A stretch of DNA of 14,311 bases, from the NCBI GenBank assembly GCA_047638695.1, contig JBLINY010000112.1:1-14311 (forward strand), in the 5' to 3' direction. This DNA comes from JAHECQ01 sp047638695. Its GTDB lineage: Bacteria > Actinomycetota > Acidimicrobiia > Acidimicrobiales > SZUA-35. The position numbers were made by a program, and so were the translations under genes. The notes beneath the pieces were generated by a model. It worked only from the letters and a program-made list of their open reading frames with translations. It did not search any database and was not told the origin of the DNA. Below are positions 1-7,613 of the stretch, piece by piece (position 1 is the first letter of the stretch; each line of letters starts with the position of its first letter).

Positions 1-580
1 GGGCAGCCAGTACCGACTGCGCCACCTGCATCGACGTGATCTTGTCGCACACCGCGGTCGCAACCAGCGTGGGGCGACCCTGATCATCGACCTGTACGTA
101 GGGATAGGCACCAATCGATTGCACAACAGGATCGAACGCTGGACGGTGGGAATACGGCCCGTCGTCACCAAACCCGCTTATCGAACACATGATCAGGTCG
201 GGATTGATGGCCGACAGCTCGCTCCAGCCGACGCCCAGCCGTTCGAGGGCTCCGGGGCGGAAGTTCTGAACAACCACATCGGCGTCGCGCACAAGCTCTT
301 TTAGAATCGCGATGCCGCTCTCGTGCTTCAGGTCGAGCGCGATGTTTCGCTTGTTGCGATTCATGGCGGCGAACATGGCACTTATCCCCGACCCCTCGAG
401 CAACGCTCCCGATTCGCGAACGATGTCGGGCGCATCAGCACGCTCGACCATGATCACGTCAGCGCCTTGGTCGGCCAGCATCGTCGTCGCAAACGGTCCG
501 GAAATAACGGCCGACAGGTCGATGACCCGAATACCGGTGAGCGGGCCATCAGCGAACTGACCGTTCGAACCATTGATCAT
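1..580 (-). CDS. CaiB/BaiF family (class III) CoA-transferase, 3' part outside the window
   Basis: Only the N-terminal 193 codons lie here and the frame stays open to the window edge. The translation begins MINGSNGQFADGPL and shows class III CoA-transferase hallmarks: a Rossmann-like start (LTGIRVIDLSAVISGPFA, residues 14-31), MNRNKRNIALDLK (73-85), NFRPGALERLGVG (106-118) and SGFGDDGPY (135-143). Asp179 in VCDKITS aligns with the Asp that forms the covalent acyl/CoA intermediate in formyl-CoA transferase. The family moves CoA between carboxylic acids in the cytoplasm. The substrate cannot be read from sequence (carnitine, oxalate, succinate and racemase-type members look alike). The ATG at 580 is preceded by GGGGAG seven bases upstream. 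It lies 82 bases downstream of the XRE regulator gene on the same strand, so it may share that transcript or use a promoter in the gap. Confidence 0.93.
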   Translation of the reverse strand, partial: MINGSNGQFADGPLTGIRVIDLSAVISGPFATTMLADQGADVIMVERADAPDIVRESGALLEGSGISAMFAAMNRNKRNIALDLKHESGIAILKELVRDADVVVQNFRPGALERLGVGWSELSAINPDLIMCSISGFGDDGPYSHRPAFDPVVQSIGAYPYVQVDDQGRPTLVATAVCDKITSMQVAQSVLAA

Positions 581-662
581 CTGCGACTCCCCAAGCGGCG
601 TGTGTTGCCAGAGCGTGCCAGGGATGTCAGGGGAATGTCAGATCCGCCGGCTCACCACCGAC

Positions 663-1235
663 TCAGCCTTCGGCTTGAACCTCGTTGAAGTGCTCAACCA
701 TCGTCGTCGCTTCCAACAGGTTCAGTCGGAAATGAGAGATCAGAAGCGACACCAACTTCGGGTCGTCCAGGTCGAACAGCGGGGCAAAGACATCCCACTC
801 GGATTCCCGCAGGTTCACCGGTACTCCCTCGGCCAGCGAACGCATGGTTCGCAACGCCGAGCCAATGCTGATCAGCTTCGCCTCGTTGTCGGCACCGTTG
901 ATATCAACAGCCAGCCATCCAATCCAAAGGGTCTGAGTCGCGGCATCAAATCGAGGAGGCGTTCTCTTCGACCAGTTCCGAGCCTCGGTCTGGCCCGCGT
1001 GGAGGCCATAGGTCTTCGCAAGACTCTCGAGAACGTCATCAGACGGGGCCCTTACCCCGGTCTCGAAATGCTCGAGGTGACCTACCGATATGCCGATCTC
1101 TCCCGCTGCGAACTCGATGGTCCATCCGAAGCGACGACGAATAGTCGCCCACATCTCGGGCTCTGGCATCGACTCACGGGTAGGAAGCGGAATCACCGAA
1201 GCGGAAGGCGCTCCATCGCGGGCCGAAAAGGACAT
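663..1235 (-). CDS. XRE-type helix-turn-helix transcriptional regulator
   Basis: A 190-residue protein with a lambda-repressor-like HTH at about residues 29-80: IRRRFGWTIEFAAGEIGIS, then VGHLEHFETGVRAPSDDVL, the usual 'recognition helix, E.G.R.P' pattern of the XRE family. Residues 81-190 are an uncharacterised C-terminal region with one hydrophobic beta-like stretch (LWIGWLAVDI, 103-112) and a helical, acidic tail. I recognise no ligand or protease domain. It probably binds DNA as a dimer. It sits 57 bases downstream of the DHA2 exporter and upstream of the CoA-transferase gene, so it may control one of them, but this is inference from position. The ATG at 1235 has no clear Shine-Dalgarno sequence. 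An in-frame stop at 1263-1265 rules out a longer start. Met23 is a possible later start, which would remove a low-complexity leader and keep the HTH. Confidence 0.8.
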   Translation of the reverse strand: MSFSARDGAPSASVIPLPTRESMPEPEMWATIRRRFGWTIEFAAGEIGISVGHLEHFETGVRAPSDDVLESLAKTYGLHAGQTEARNWSKRTPPRFDAATQTLWIGWLAVDINGADNEAKLISIGSALRTMRSLAEGVPVNLRESEWDVFAPLFDLDDPKLVSLLISHFRLNLLEATTMVEHFNEVQAEG

Positions 1236-1292
1236 GATTAAGAGATCGACACTTGTTAACCGCTACCAGATGGGCCATCGGACCTCTTCTCT

Positions 1293-2861
1293 TTAGCTCC
1301 TTTCGTTCGGCCCTTCCCCGTGCCCCTCGTGATCGGCTGGATAGGCCAGGATGGCCACAACGGAGAACAGGTAGCCACCGCCAATCAAGAACCAGATGTT
1401 CCGGAACGACTCGATCGACTCGTTGTCGCGGCCACCGAGGATCACCACAGCAAGCGCCACGCCGATAGCACCGGCCAATCTGCGCACCGTCTGGAAGGCG
1501 GCGTTGGCGCTGGCCAGCGACGCCTCGGGCATTGCGGCCAACCCGGCGTTGGTAATGACAATGCCGACCATCCCAGCTCCAACACCAAACAACAGAAGAC
1601 CGGGGAGATAGCCGGCCCAGTAGTTCGGCTCGGTCTCGGCCCTGAGGACCCACCACGCCATGCCACTTGCCGCCACCAGTCCACCGGCGATCAGCACGCG
1701 CCGGTAGCCGTTGCGATCTGACCAATGGCCTACCGGTATCGACACGAAACTGGCGATCATGCCAATAGCTACCGCGGTCCCGCCCGCCAGTGCCGAGTAT
1801 CCCCAAACGTTGATGAGGAACAGGGGCGTGGTGAAAAACCACACAAAGATTGCCATCTGCGTGCCCGTTTGCGAGAGGTTGGCCACCGCGAATCGCCGAT
1901 CGGCGAACAGTCCCAGGTCGAGGAGAGGGGCGGTGGCTCGATGGCACCAAACGAAGAACACAACCAGGAGTGCCACACACGTGGCGGCCGAACCGAGCAC
2001 TCCTACGCTGCCCCAGCCCCACCGTGGGCCCTGTAACAGCGAGAACGTCAGCATGGCGATACCCAGTGTTCCCGTCACGGTGCCGAACAAGTCGAGCCGG
2101 TCCCCCGTCTTCGTCGGCTGATCAACCCTGAGCACCCGCCGACCGGCCAACAACACGACCAAGGCAATAGGAACGTTCAGAAGAAAGACGAGACGCCAGC
2201 TCGATGCCTCGATGGCGACGGCCCCCAAGGTCGGCCCGGCTGCAGCGCCGGCCGACGCAACCGTGCCCCAGATACCAATGGCGAGTCCCCGTTTCTGGGG
2301 TGGGAACTCGGGCAACAACAGAGCCACCGAGGTCGAGGTCAACAATGCCGACCCCGCACCCTGTACCAGACGGGCGGCGATGAGAAGTTCAACGGAAGGG
2401 GCAACGGCGGTGAGGGTCGATGCCACCGTGAACACCGACATCCCGATGAGGAAGATCCGGCGGCGGCCATGTTGATCGGCGAGACGGCCGGATACCAGCA
2501 GAAGCGCCGCCGCCATGATCGAGAAGCCGGAAGAGATCCAGACAACCGTCGAGCGGGGCGAGTTGGGGAAACTGCGTTCAATGAAGGGGAAGGCGACGTT
2601 CACTGCGTTGTTGTCGAGGATGATGGTGAACATGGCGGCGGAGACCAGCGCCAGCACCGCCCACGCCCGCGTTGGTATGACCGCGGTGTCGGCGACGGTC
2701 GCGGTGTCGGCGACGGTCGCGGTGTCGGCGACGGTCGCGGTGTCGGCGACGGTCGCGGTGTCGGCGACGGTCACGGTGTCGGCGACGGTCGCGGTGTCGG
2801 CGTCCACACTGGATGACGGGCCACCCGATGGTGTCTCCGCAAGATGGCTGACGCGCTTCAC
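1293..2861 (-). CDS. DHA2-family MFS multidrug exporter (EmrB/QacA type) with repeat-coded N-terminal extension
   Basis: A 522-residue membrane transporter with about 14 hydrophobic segments. Family marks visible: LDNNAVNVAFPFIE (82-95, cf. LDxTxVNVALP of DHA2 proteins), motif A GRLADQHGRRRIFLIG (125-140), motif C GTVASAGAAAGPTLG (199-213) and WRLVFLLNVPIA (222-233). Such proteins export drugs or metabolites by proton antiport across the inner membrane; the substrate is not predictable. Residues 21-60 are repeats of VADTAT encoded by an 18-bp tandem array and would lie in the cytoplasm before TM1 (about 65-83). The start is GTG at 2861 with a poor ribosome binding site. GTG at residue 19 is an alternative that leaves the repeats in the product. 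No ATG occurs in frame before the first TM segment. It diverges from the esterase gene and is followed by the XRE regulator. Confidence 0.93.
   Translation of the reverse strand: MKRVSHLAETPSGGPSSSVDADTATVADTVTVADTATVADTATVADTATVADTATVADTAVIPTRAWAVLALVSAAMFTIILDNNAVNVAFPFIERSFPNSPRSTVVWISSGFSIMAAALLLVSGRLADQHGRRRIFLIGMSVFTVASTLTAVAPSVELLIAARLVQGAGSALLTSTSVALLLPEFPPQKRGLAIGIWGTVASAGAAAGPTLGAVAIEASSWRLVFLLNVPIALVVLLAGRRVLRVDQPTKTGDRLDLFGTVTGTLGIAMLTFSLLQGPRWGWGSVGVLGSAATCVALLVVFFVWCHRATAPLLDLGLFADRRFAVANLSQTGTQMAIFVWFFTTPLFLINVWGYSALAGGTAVAIGMIASFVSIPVGHWSDRNGYRRVLIAGGLVAASGMAWWVLRAETEPNYWAGYLPGLLLFGVGAGMVGIVITNAGLAAMPEASLASANAAFQTVRRLAGAIGVALAVVILGGRDNESIESFRNIWFLIGGGYLFSVVAILAYPADHEGHGEGPNERS
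2683..2802 (-). repeat. 18-bp tandem repeat, 6.7 copies, inside the exporter gene
   Basis: On the plus strand the unit gcggtgtcggcgacggtc is repeated head to tail six times at 2683-2790, followed by 12 further bases. Copy six differs by one base (g to a at 2773), changing Ala to Val in the product. All copies are otherwise identical. The unit is a multiple of three, so copy number can change without breaking the frame. It codes for VADTAT repeats (residues 21-60 of the exporter). The near-perfect identity suggests recent expansion by slippage or unequal recombination. Confidence 0.97.
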
Positions 2862-2907
2862 GCCAGATGGCTAGCACTGCCCAACGGGCCCGGCGAACGC
2901 TGGCGCT

Positions 2908-2920
2908 GAGCGAATCGCTC
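2908..2920. promoter_or_regulatory. 13-bp perfect palindrome in the divergent exporter/esterase gap
   Basis: GAGCGA-A-TCGCTC lies between two divergent genes: its edge is 47 bases upstream of the exporter GTG and 70 bases upstream of the esterase ATG. The size, symmetry and place fit an operator for a dimeric regulator. The nearby XRE protein is an obvious but untested candidate. It could also be chance in a GC-rich gap. Confidence 0.35.
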
Positions 2921-2934
2921 TCCCACCCGAGCCC

Positions 2935-2965
2935 TTGACCACGAACGAACCCGCACTGCTAGGTT
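2935..2965 (+). promoter_or_regulatory. Possible sigma-70-type promoter for the esterase gene
   Basis: TTGACC (2935-2940) and TAGGTT (2960-2965) are separated by 19 bases, with a TG just upstream of the -10 (2957-2958) as in extended -10 promoters. The long spacer is a weakness. Transcription would begin some 18-20 bases before the ATG at 2991, leaving room for the AAGGGA ribosome binding site at 2979-2984. Confidence 0.4.
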
Positions 2966-2990
2966 CCGGATCGCGACGAAGGGACACGCA

Positions 2991-4130
2991 ATGGTTGAAA
3001 TCAGCGGACAGTGTGACGAAGGATTCGGAGCGGTGAAGGATGCCTTTGCCGCCAACTTCGAACGCAACGGCGATGTCGGGGCTTCGTGCGCTGTAGTGCA
3101 GAACGGCGAACTGGTCGTCGATCTCTGGGGTGGCACCCTCGACGAAGATGGCACCACGCCATGGGCCGAAGACACCATCGTCAACGTCTTCTCGACAACC
3201 AAGACGATGAGCTGTCTGTCACTGCTGGTTCTGGCCAGTCGGGGTCTGGTCGACGTCGATGCTCCCGTCCACACCTACTGGCCCGAATTCGAGCAGGCGG
3301 GGAAAGCGAACGTTCTCGTTCGTCATCTGCTCTCTCACACCGCCGGTCTGTCCGGATGGGACGAGCGTTTGGAACCAGCTGACCTCTACGACTGGGACAA
3401 AGTAACGAGTCTCCTGGCCGCGCAAGCCTCCTGGTGGGAGCCGGGCACGGCCTCGGGCTACCACAGCATCACGCAGGGCTACTTGGTGGGCGAAGTCGTC
3501 AAACGGGTTGACGGACGATCGGTTGGCCAGTTCTTCGCCGAAGAAATCGCCACGCCGCTGGGGGCCGACTTCCACATCGGAACCTCAGCCGAACACGACT
3601 CCCGCGTCGCTCCACTCATCCCGGCGCCGCCGCTCCTGTTTGAAGCATCGACCGAGAGCGGCGGCAAAGAATCAATTGCCTACCGCACCTCAAATCCGCG
3701 ACTGTCGGCCGAAGAGTCGTCAACCATTCCGTGGCGCCGAGCCGAGATCCCGGCCGCTGGAGGCCACGGCAATGCTCGCGGCGTTGCGCTGGCCCAGGGC
3801 GTGGTGTCGGCCGGAGGGTCGGCTCAGGGTGTCGACCTGTTGTCTCCCGCCGTCATCGACCGCATCTTCGATGTGCAAGCCGCCGGCCGCGACCTGGTGC
3901 TGGGCATCGGGGTCACCTTCGGAGTGGGCTATGGACTCAACTCACCTCGTGCCCCGATCAGCCCGAACGCTCGAGTCTGTTACTGGGGCGGGTGGGGCGG
4001 TTCATTAGTCGTCAACGACGTCGACGCCGGCTTCACCATGGCCTATGTGATGAATCGCATGGGCGAAGGGACAGTCGGCGACGACCGGGCCCACGCCATC
4101 CTCCGAGGGTGCTACGAGTCGCTCGGCTAG
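2991..4130 (+). CDS. Family VIII carboxylesterase / class C beta-lactamase-like serine hydrolase
   Basis: A 379-residue protein of the beta-lactamase/penicillin-binding-protein fold, of normal length for EstB-like family VIII esterases. The nucleophile motif is S68-T-T-K71. Tyr157 in GYHSITQGYLVGEVV is the second catalytic motif (YxS). YWGGWGGS (331-338) fills the place of the KTG box, as the WGG of family VIII does. LLSHTAGLSGWD (113-124) is also typical. There is no signal peptide, so it should be cytoplasmic, which favours an esterase or amidase acting on a metabolite over a periplasmic beta-lactamase. It is preceded by AAGGGA at a good distance from the ATG. It diverges from the exporter gene and converges on the CotH-like gene. 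The true substrate is unknown. Confidence 0.92.
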   Translation: MVEISGQCDEGFGAVKDAFAANFERNGDVGASCAVVQNGELVVDLWGGTLDEDGTTPWAEDTIVNVFSTTKTMSCLSLLVLASRGLVDVDAPVHTYWPEFEQAGKANVLVRHLLSHTAGLSGWDERLEPADLYDWDKVTSLLAAQASWWEPGTASGYHSITQGYLVGEVVKRVDGRSVGQFFAEEIATPLGADFHIGTSAEHDSRVAPLIPAPPLLFEASTESGGKESIAYRTSNPRLSAEESSTIPWRRAEIPAAGGHGNARGVALAQGVVSAGGSAQGVDLLSPAVIDRIFDVQAAGRDLVLGIGVTFGVGYGLNSPRAPISPNARVCYWGGWGGSLVVNDVDAGFTMAYVMNRMGEGTVGDDRAHAILRGCYESLG

Positions 4131-4148
4131 AGGCCGGAACCCATCCGC

Positions 4149-4176
4149 CCAGCGCCGCTCGTTCAGTCGGCGCTGG
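4149..4176. terminator. Hairpin between convergent genes, likely bidirectional terminator
   Basis: CCAGCGCCG (4149-4157) and CGGCGCTGG (4168-4176) form a perfect 9-bp GC-rich stem with a 10-base loop, just past the esterase stop (4130) and just past the stop of the opposing CotH-like gene (4193). There is no T-run on either side, so it is at best a hairpin-only terminator, which is common in GC-rich actinobacteria. Confidence 0.5.
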
Positions 4177-4207
4177 CTCAGTCGGCGCTGGGTCAGTCGG
4201 CGCGAAG
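4163..4207 (-). repeat. 15-bp repeat, three copies, triplicating the stop codon of the CotH-like gene
   Basis: Plus-strand units tcagtcggcgctggc (4163-4177), tcagtcggcgctggg (4178-4192) and tcagtcggcgcgaag (4193-4207, diverging at its end). The third overlaps the last codons of the minus-strand gene. As the unit is five codons long, the TGA stop recurs in frame at 4193-4195, 4178-4180 and 4163-4165. Readthrough of one stop would add only PSAD. Confidence 0.85.
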
Positions 4208-7200
4208 ACGGAGGTCGAAGCTGAGATCGCTGCTCGACAACGAGCGATTGTGGACCTCGACCGCCATCACGTTTTCGCCTGCGATCAGGACCCCAACCGG
4301 CAGCGAGAAATCTCGAAGGGCATCCTCATCGACATATCGGGTGGATGACGCATTCGTGTTGTGGCCGATCGGGCCGGTTGGCATGTTGTCCCGGGCGACC
4401 TCGACACCGTTCACAAAGATGACGGCACCATCGTCGGCCCGCAGTGTGGCGACAAGTAAGGCCACTACGCCGGGATCGGCGATCGTGAACGTCGTGCGGA
4501 AGTACACCGTCTTCTGCGACGAATTGACCACTGTTGACTCGTCACCATCACCGAAGCCCAACTCGGCTGAACCGGCAGACCATGCGACCGCGTCGAAACC
4601 AGCCGTTGTCCACCCGGCAGGGGCTGCGCCGCTGTCGAAGTAGCGCCAGGCCGAGCCGAGAGCGACAACCTCACCGGGCGGATTGCCGCCAACGCCACCG
4701 CCTCGCACCCGACCGACGAGCGCCATGTCGAAACTGAGGTCGCTGCTCGTAATCGAGCGATTGTGGACCTCGACTGCCACCACGTTCTCGCCCGCCACCA
4801 ACGAAGCGGTAGACAGCGAGAAGTCGCGGAGATCATTCTCGCCGATATAGCGAGTACGGGCAGCGCTGGTGTTGTGGCCAATCGGGCCTTCCGGCATGTT
4901 GTCCCGGGCGACCTCCACACCGTTCAAATAGACAACGGCGCCATCATCAGCCCGAAGCGTGGCGGTGAGCGCCCTCACATCGGCCGGGTCATCAACCGTG
5001 AACGTCTTCCTGAAGTAACTGGTCTTCTGAGCGGAACTCACAACTGTTACCTCGTCACCGTCGCCGAACCCCAGCTCGGCCGGACCCGACGCCCATCCCG
5101 CATCATCGAAACCGGACCCCGTCCAACCAACGGGAGCAGCGCCGGCGTCGAAGAAGCGCCAGGAGCGACCGAGCCCGATGAACTGCACGTCGCTTTCCTC
5201 GTCATCGAGTGGGAAATCAACCGAATCGACGAGCGCACCACCGGCCGTCCGGAGCTCGAGTTGTCCTCCAGCATCGGAGAGTGAACCGCTGTAGGTGCTG
5301 CTTACGAAGTTGGCGGCGCCATGTACCGCACGGAAGGTGTTGTCATCGGCGACGAGATACGCAGTCGCCCCGGGTATGAGCACCGTGCCCGGAGCAATCG
5401 TGGCGCTCACTCCCCCGCCGACGAACCAACCGGACAGGTCGACCGACTCGTTGGCCGAGGTGTTCTGGATCCGTAAGAACTCCGCAGCTTGGCCAGCCGC
5501 TGAGGCATGTTCGACCTGGACAATCTCGATGGGTGTTTGGCCCGATGCAGCGGGAGGAAACAGGCCCGATCCGTCGATGCCGCTGTTCGAGGCCACGTCA
5601 TCACGACGCGCTTCGATGCCACCAAAGAGCACCTGCTGATGGCGAGATGCCGTCCTGCCGCCCCACATTGCCCGGTCAAGCTCGAAATCGGCTCGATAGG
5701 GATCGAAGATGCTGGCGGCGAAATCTTCGTAGTCTGACGGCTGCAGCTGGGCATCGATGAGTGTGCGCACCCGCCGGAAGTACATCTGCTCGAAACCTGG
5801 ATGGTTCATCAACGCAATCATGAACTTCTGACCGTTGTCGGCTGGCGTGACGAAATCGCCATCGGTGTCAACGGCGTCGGTGCGGAACATCGTGTCCATG
5901 TCCCAAAGCATCATCTCCCAGCGGCCGGTACCGGTCGTGTCGTTGGTGACGTAGTAGTTGTACCAACTCGAGTCGCTGTGCCGAAGCACACTGATAACCG
6001 CCGCGTAGTTGATCATCTGAGGAACGTTCAGGTGCTCCCACATCCAATCACGCTGCGAGACCGTTGGCGGGGCGTCAAGCATCGTCGTCAGCTCATGTAG
6101 GTCACTCCAGTCATCGTCGTCGCCCTCCTTCTTGTCCCAGTCCAAGCTGTCGATCAGGGCCTGCTCGCTCGACCGCGCCCGGCCGCGCTGTTTCTCGGCC
6201 TTGTAGAGCGCCCAGTCCGATCGTCCGTTCTCGTCCCGCCAGCGGCCGTCGTAGACACCGCCCAACGTAGCGACGCTGTAGAACTCGCCATTTCGCTGCG
6301 TTCGAATCTTGAAGTACTGAAGCGAGAGCAGACCGGCTGCCTCTGCAGTACCCCAGCCAAGCTCCTCGTGCACATAGTTGCTCCGCTGCATGTTGAACTC
6401 GTCAACAGGTGAGTCGAGCAGACCCCCCATGTCGAACAAGTAGCCCTTCGGAAACTCGACTTTCCAACTCACCTTGTTCTCGACCCGGCTCGAGTTGCCT
6501 CGGATATACATTTCGACGTTGTCGATGACAACACCGTCGTAGGCCACGACCGCGTCGCCGGTGACGTCATCGAAGCGGTGATTTGCGAGCAAGTCATCAT
6601 GGACGGCGTCATCCATGAACCACTCGAGTAGCGGAAGCGACGACGAGACGGCGGGGTCATCGACGACGACCCCGCGGTAGTCGATCGTGTCGGTGGGATC
6701 AGGAACTCCAGCGACCACACCAGCGCGGACAACATCAAGGCGGTAACGAACCAGGTCGCCTGCCAGCTGGCCCGGGATAACAGCTGACCAGACACCGTCT
6801 CCTGCGCCTCCGACACTGCTTGGGCCATCATCCATCACCAACTGCTGCTCGGCTCCCCAACCGATCACATAGCTCAGGGTCGCCGTGTCGATCTCGCTGA
6901 GCCCAGCCGAGATGATGATCGACTCCCCAGGAGATGGACGGAAGGGCGAGGCGACAACATTTTCGATGGTCGGAAAGACAACACCGTCAACCGAGTTGAC
7001 GGCCCCAACGGTGTGGCCAACAGGTGCGATCGAGGCAAGCCAGTTCGCCGCGTCCGCATTATCGGCGTCGAGGTCAACCAGTTCGAGGCTCGGACCTGTC
7101 CCGTCTGCGGCAGCAGGCCAAGGTGCGGCATCGTCGTAGGTCACGGTATCGATCAACGTTCCGGCGGCATCGACGAGGTCAATCGTCTCGCCACCGTTGC

Positions 7201-7540
7201 TGAGACCGCCGGCGTACTGCCCAAGGGGCAGCACGGCCGGACCATAGGCAGCCGCGAAACCGCCAAGATCGTCGGTGACAACGATGTACTCATCGGGATC
7301 CAGCGTGGTGCCAACGGGAAAACAGAAGTCGATCCCTGTGGCCACGCACCAGTTCGAGATGTCCTGGCTTGCTGGCCCTCGATTCACGACCTCGAGAAAC
7401 TCGACCGGTGCAGCGTCTGGCGGGTTGTACATCAACTCGCTGATAACGACGTCGCTCGGGGCCGCCACCACCGCAGGTACTCCAACAACTGAAATCAGGG
7501 CAGCCGAAAGCCCGGCCACCAGAAACTTCTTGCCCACCAT
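4193..7540 (-). CDS. Secreted lamin-tail-domain / CotH-kinase-like protein with two C-terminal jelly-roll-like modules
   Basis: About 1115 residues. A signal peptide (MVGKKFLVAGLSAALISVVG, then a cleavage site near VVAA-PSD, residue 27) sends it out. Order of domains: lamin-tail domain about 29-184 (VVISELMYNPP, VEFLEVVNRG, SNWCV, GGETIDLVD); a linker of FN3-like length; a CotH-like region about 299-594 with YIRGNSSR (345-352), FNMQRSNY, DWALYKAE and the acidic motif LWDMDTMF (545-552), which matches the WDxD site of CotH atypical kinases; a second lamin-tail domain about 668-784; then two modules at 791-943 and 962-1114 joined by a Gly/Pro-rich link. Its role is not known; surface attachment or phosphorylation of surface proteins is possible. 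I chose ATG 7540 because GGTGGAGG ends 11 bases upstream. A GTG at 7558 would add six residues and overlap that site. No sortase or anchor motif ends the protein. Confidence 0.9.
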   Translation of the reverse strand: MVGKKFLVAGLSAALISVVGVPAVVAAPSDVVISELMYNPPDAAPVEFLEVVNRGPASQDISNWCVATGIDFCFPVGTTLDPDEYIVVTDDLGGFAAAYGPAVLPLGQYAGGLSNGGETIDLVDAAGTLIDTVTYDDAAPWPAAADGTGPSLELVDLDADNADAANWLASIAPVGHTVGAVNSVDGVVFPTIENVVASPFRPSPGESIIISAGLSEIDTATLSYVIGWGAEQQLVMDDGPSSVGGAGDGVWSAVIPGQLAGDLVRYRLDVVRAGVVAGVPDPTDTIDYRGVVVDDPAVSSSLPLLEWFMDDAVHDDLLANHRFDDVTGDAVVAYDGVVIDNVEMYIRGNSSRVENKVSWKVEFPKGYLFDMGGLLDSPVDEFNMQRSNYVHEELGWGTAEAAGLLSLQYFKIRTQRNGEFYSVATLGGVYDGRWRDENGRSDWALYKAEKQRGRARSSEQALIDSLDWDKKEGDDDDWSDLHELTTMLDAPPTVSQRDWMWEHLNVPQMINYAAVISVLRHSDSSWYNYYVTNDTTGTGRWEMMLWDMDTMFRTDAVDTDGDFVTPADNGQKFMIALMNHPGFEQMYFRRVRTLIDAQLQPSDYEDFAASIFDPYRADFELDRAMWGGRTASRHQQVLFGGIEARRDDVASNSGIDGSGLFPPAASGQTPIEIVQVEHASAAGQAAEFLRIQNTSANESVDLSGWFVGGGVSATIAPGTVLIPGATAYLVADDNTFRAVHGAANFVSSTYSGSLSDAGGQLELRTAGGALVDSVDFPLDDEESDVQFIGLGRSWRFFDAGAAPVGWTGSGFDDAGWASGPAELGFGDGDEVTVVSSAQKTSYFRKTFTVDDPADVRALTATLRADDGAVVYLNGVEVARDNMPEGPIGHNTSAARTRYIGENDLRDFSLSTASLVAGENVVAVEVHNRSITSSDLSFDMALVGRVRGGGVGGNPPGEVVALGSAWRYFDSGAAPAGWTTAGFDAVAWSAGSAELGFGDGDESTVVNSSQKTVYFRTTFTIADPGVVALLVATLRADDGAVIFVNGVEVARDNMPTGPIGHNTNASSTRYVDEDALRDFSLPVGVLIAGENVMAVEVHNRSLSSSDLSFDLRLRAD
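4199..5170 (-). repeat. Tandem duplication of a C-terminal module in the CotH-like protein
   Basis: The modules coded at 4712-5170 (residues 791-943) and 4199-4657 (962-1114) align without gaps at a constant offset of 171 residues. Shared blocks include AELGFGDGDE, TLRADDGAV, NGVEVARDNMP, GPIGHNT, LRDFSL, AGENV, AVEVHNRS and SSDLSFD. Such modules recur in secreted bacterial proteins and resemble galactose-binding jelly rolls; carbohydrate binding is inferred. At DNA level long blocks are still alike (for example near 4393 and 4901), so the duplication is not ancient or is being kept similar by recombination. Confidence 0.9.
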
Positions 7541-7591
7541 GATCGCCAAAACCTCCACCCAGCAGCGGTACCACTGACAAAGACATCAGCA

Positions 7592-7607
7592 AGGGCGATT
7601 CTGCCCT
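7592..7607. terminator. Small hairpin between metZ and the CotH-like gene
   Basis: AGGGC (7592-7596) pairs with GCCCT (7603-7607) across a 6-base loop, seven bases past the metZ stop. The stem is short and no T-run follows, so this is a weak terminator candidate. It may equally be part of the leader of the CotH-like gene. Confidence 0.25.
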
Positions 7608-7613
7608 ATCGGT

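Noticed and set aside
606..622. Sigma-54-type promoter (TGGCAC...GGCAA on the minus strand)
   Set aside because: The -12 GC is not at the needed distance from the -24 GG, and sigma-54 is generally missing from actinobacteria.
573..1241. 222-codon plus-strand open frame opposite the XRE regulator
   Set aside because: Arg- and Gln-rich composition with no domain, no ribosome site, and the opposite strand carries a clear HTH protein.
1174..2022. 282-codon minus-strand frame inside the exporter region
   Set aside because: Shadow frame of the DHA2 gene, rich in Arg/Gly/Pro, overlapping a gene with well-preserved family motifs.
2683..2802. CRISPR array
   Set aside because: Units are directly adjacent 18-mers with no unique spacers, and no cas gene is present.
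2991..4130. True class C beta-lactamase (antibiotic resistance gene)
   Set aside because: No signal peptide, and the KTG box is replaced by WGG as in family VIII esterases.
3731..4348. 205-codon plus-strand frame across the esterase end
   Set aside because: Out-of-frame shadow of the esterase; its SVGAG repeats are just the 15-bp DNA repeat read in another frame.
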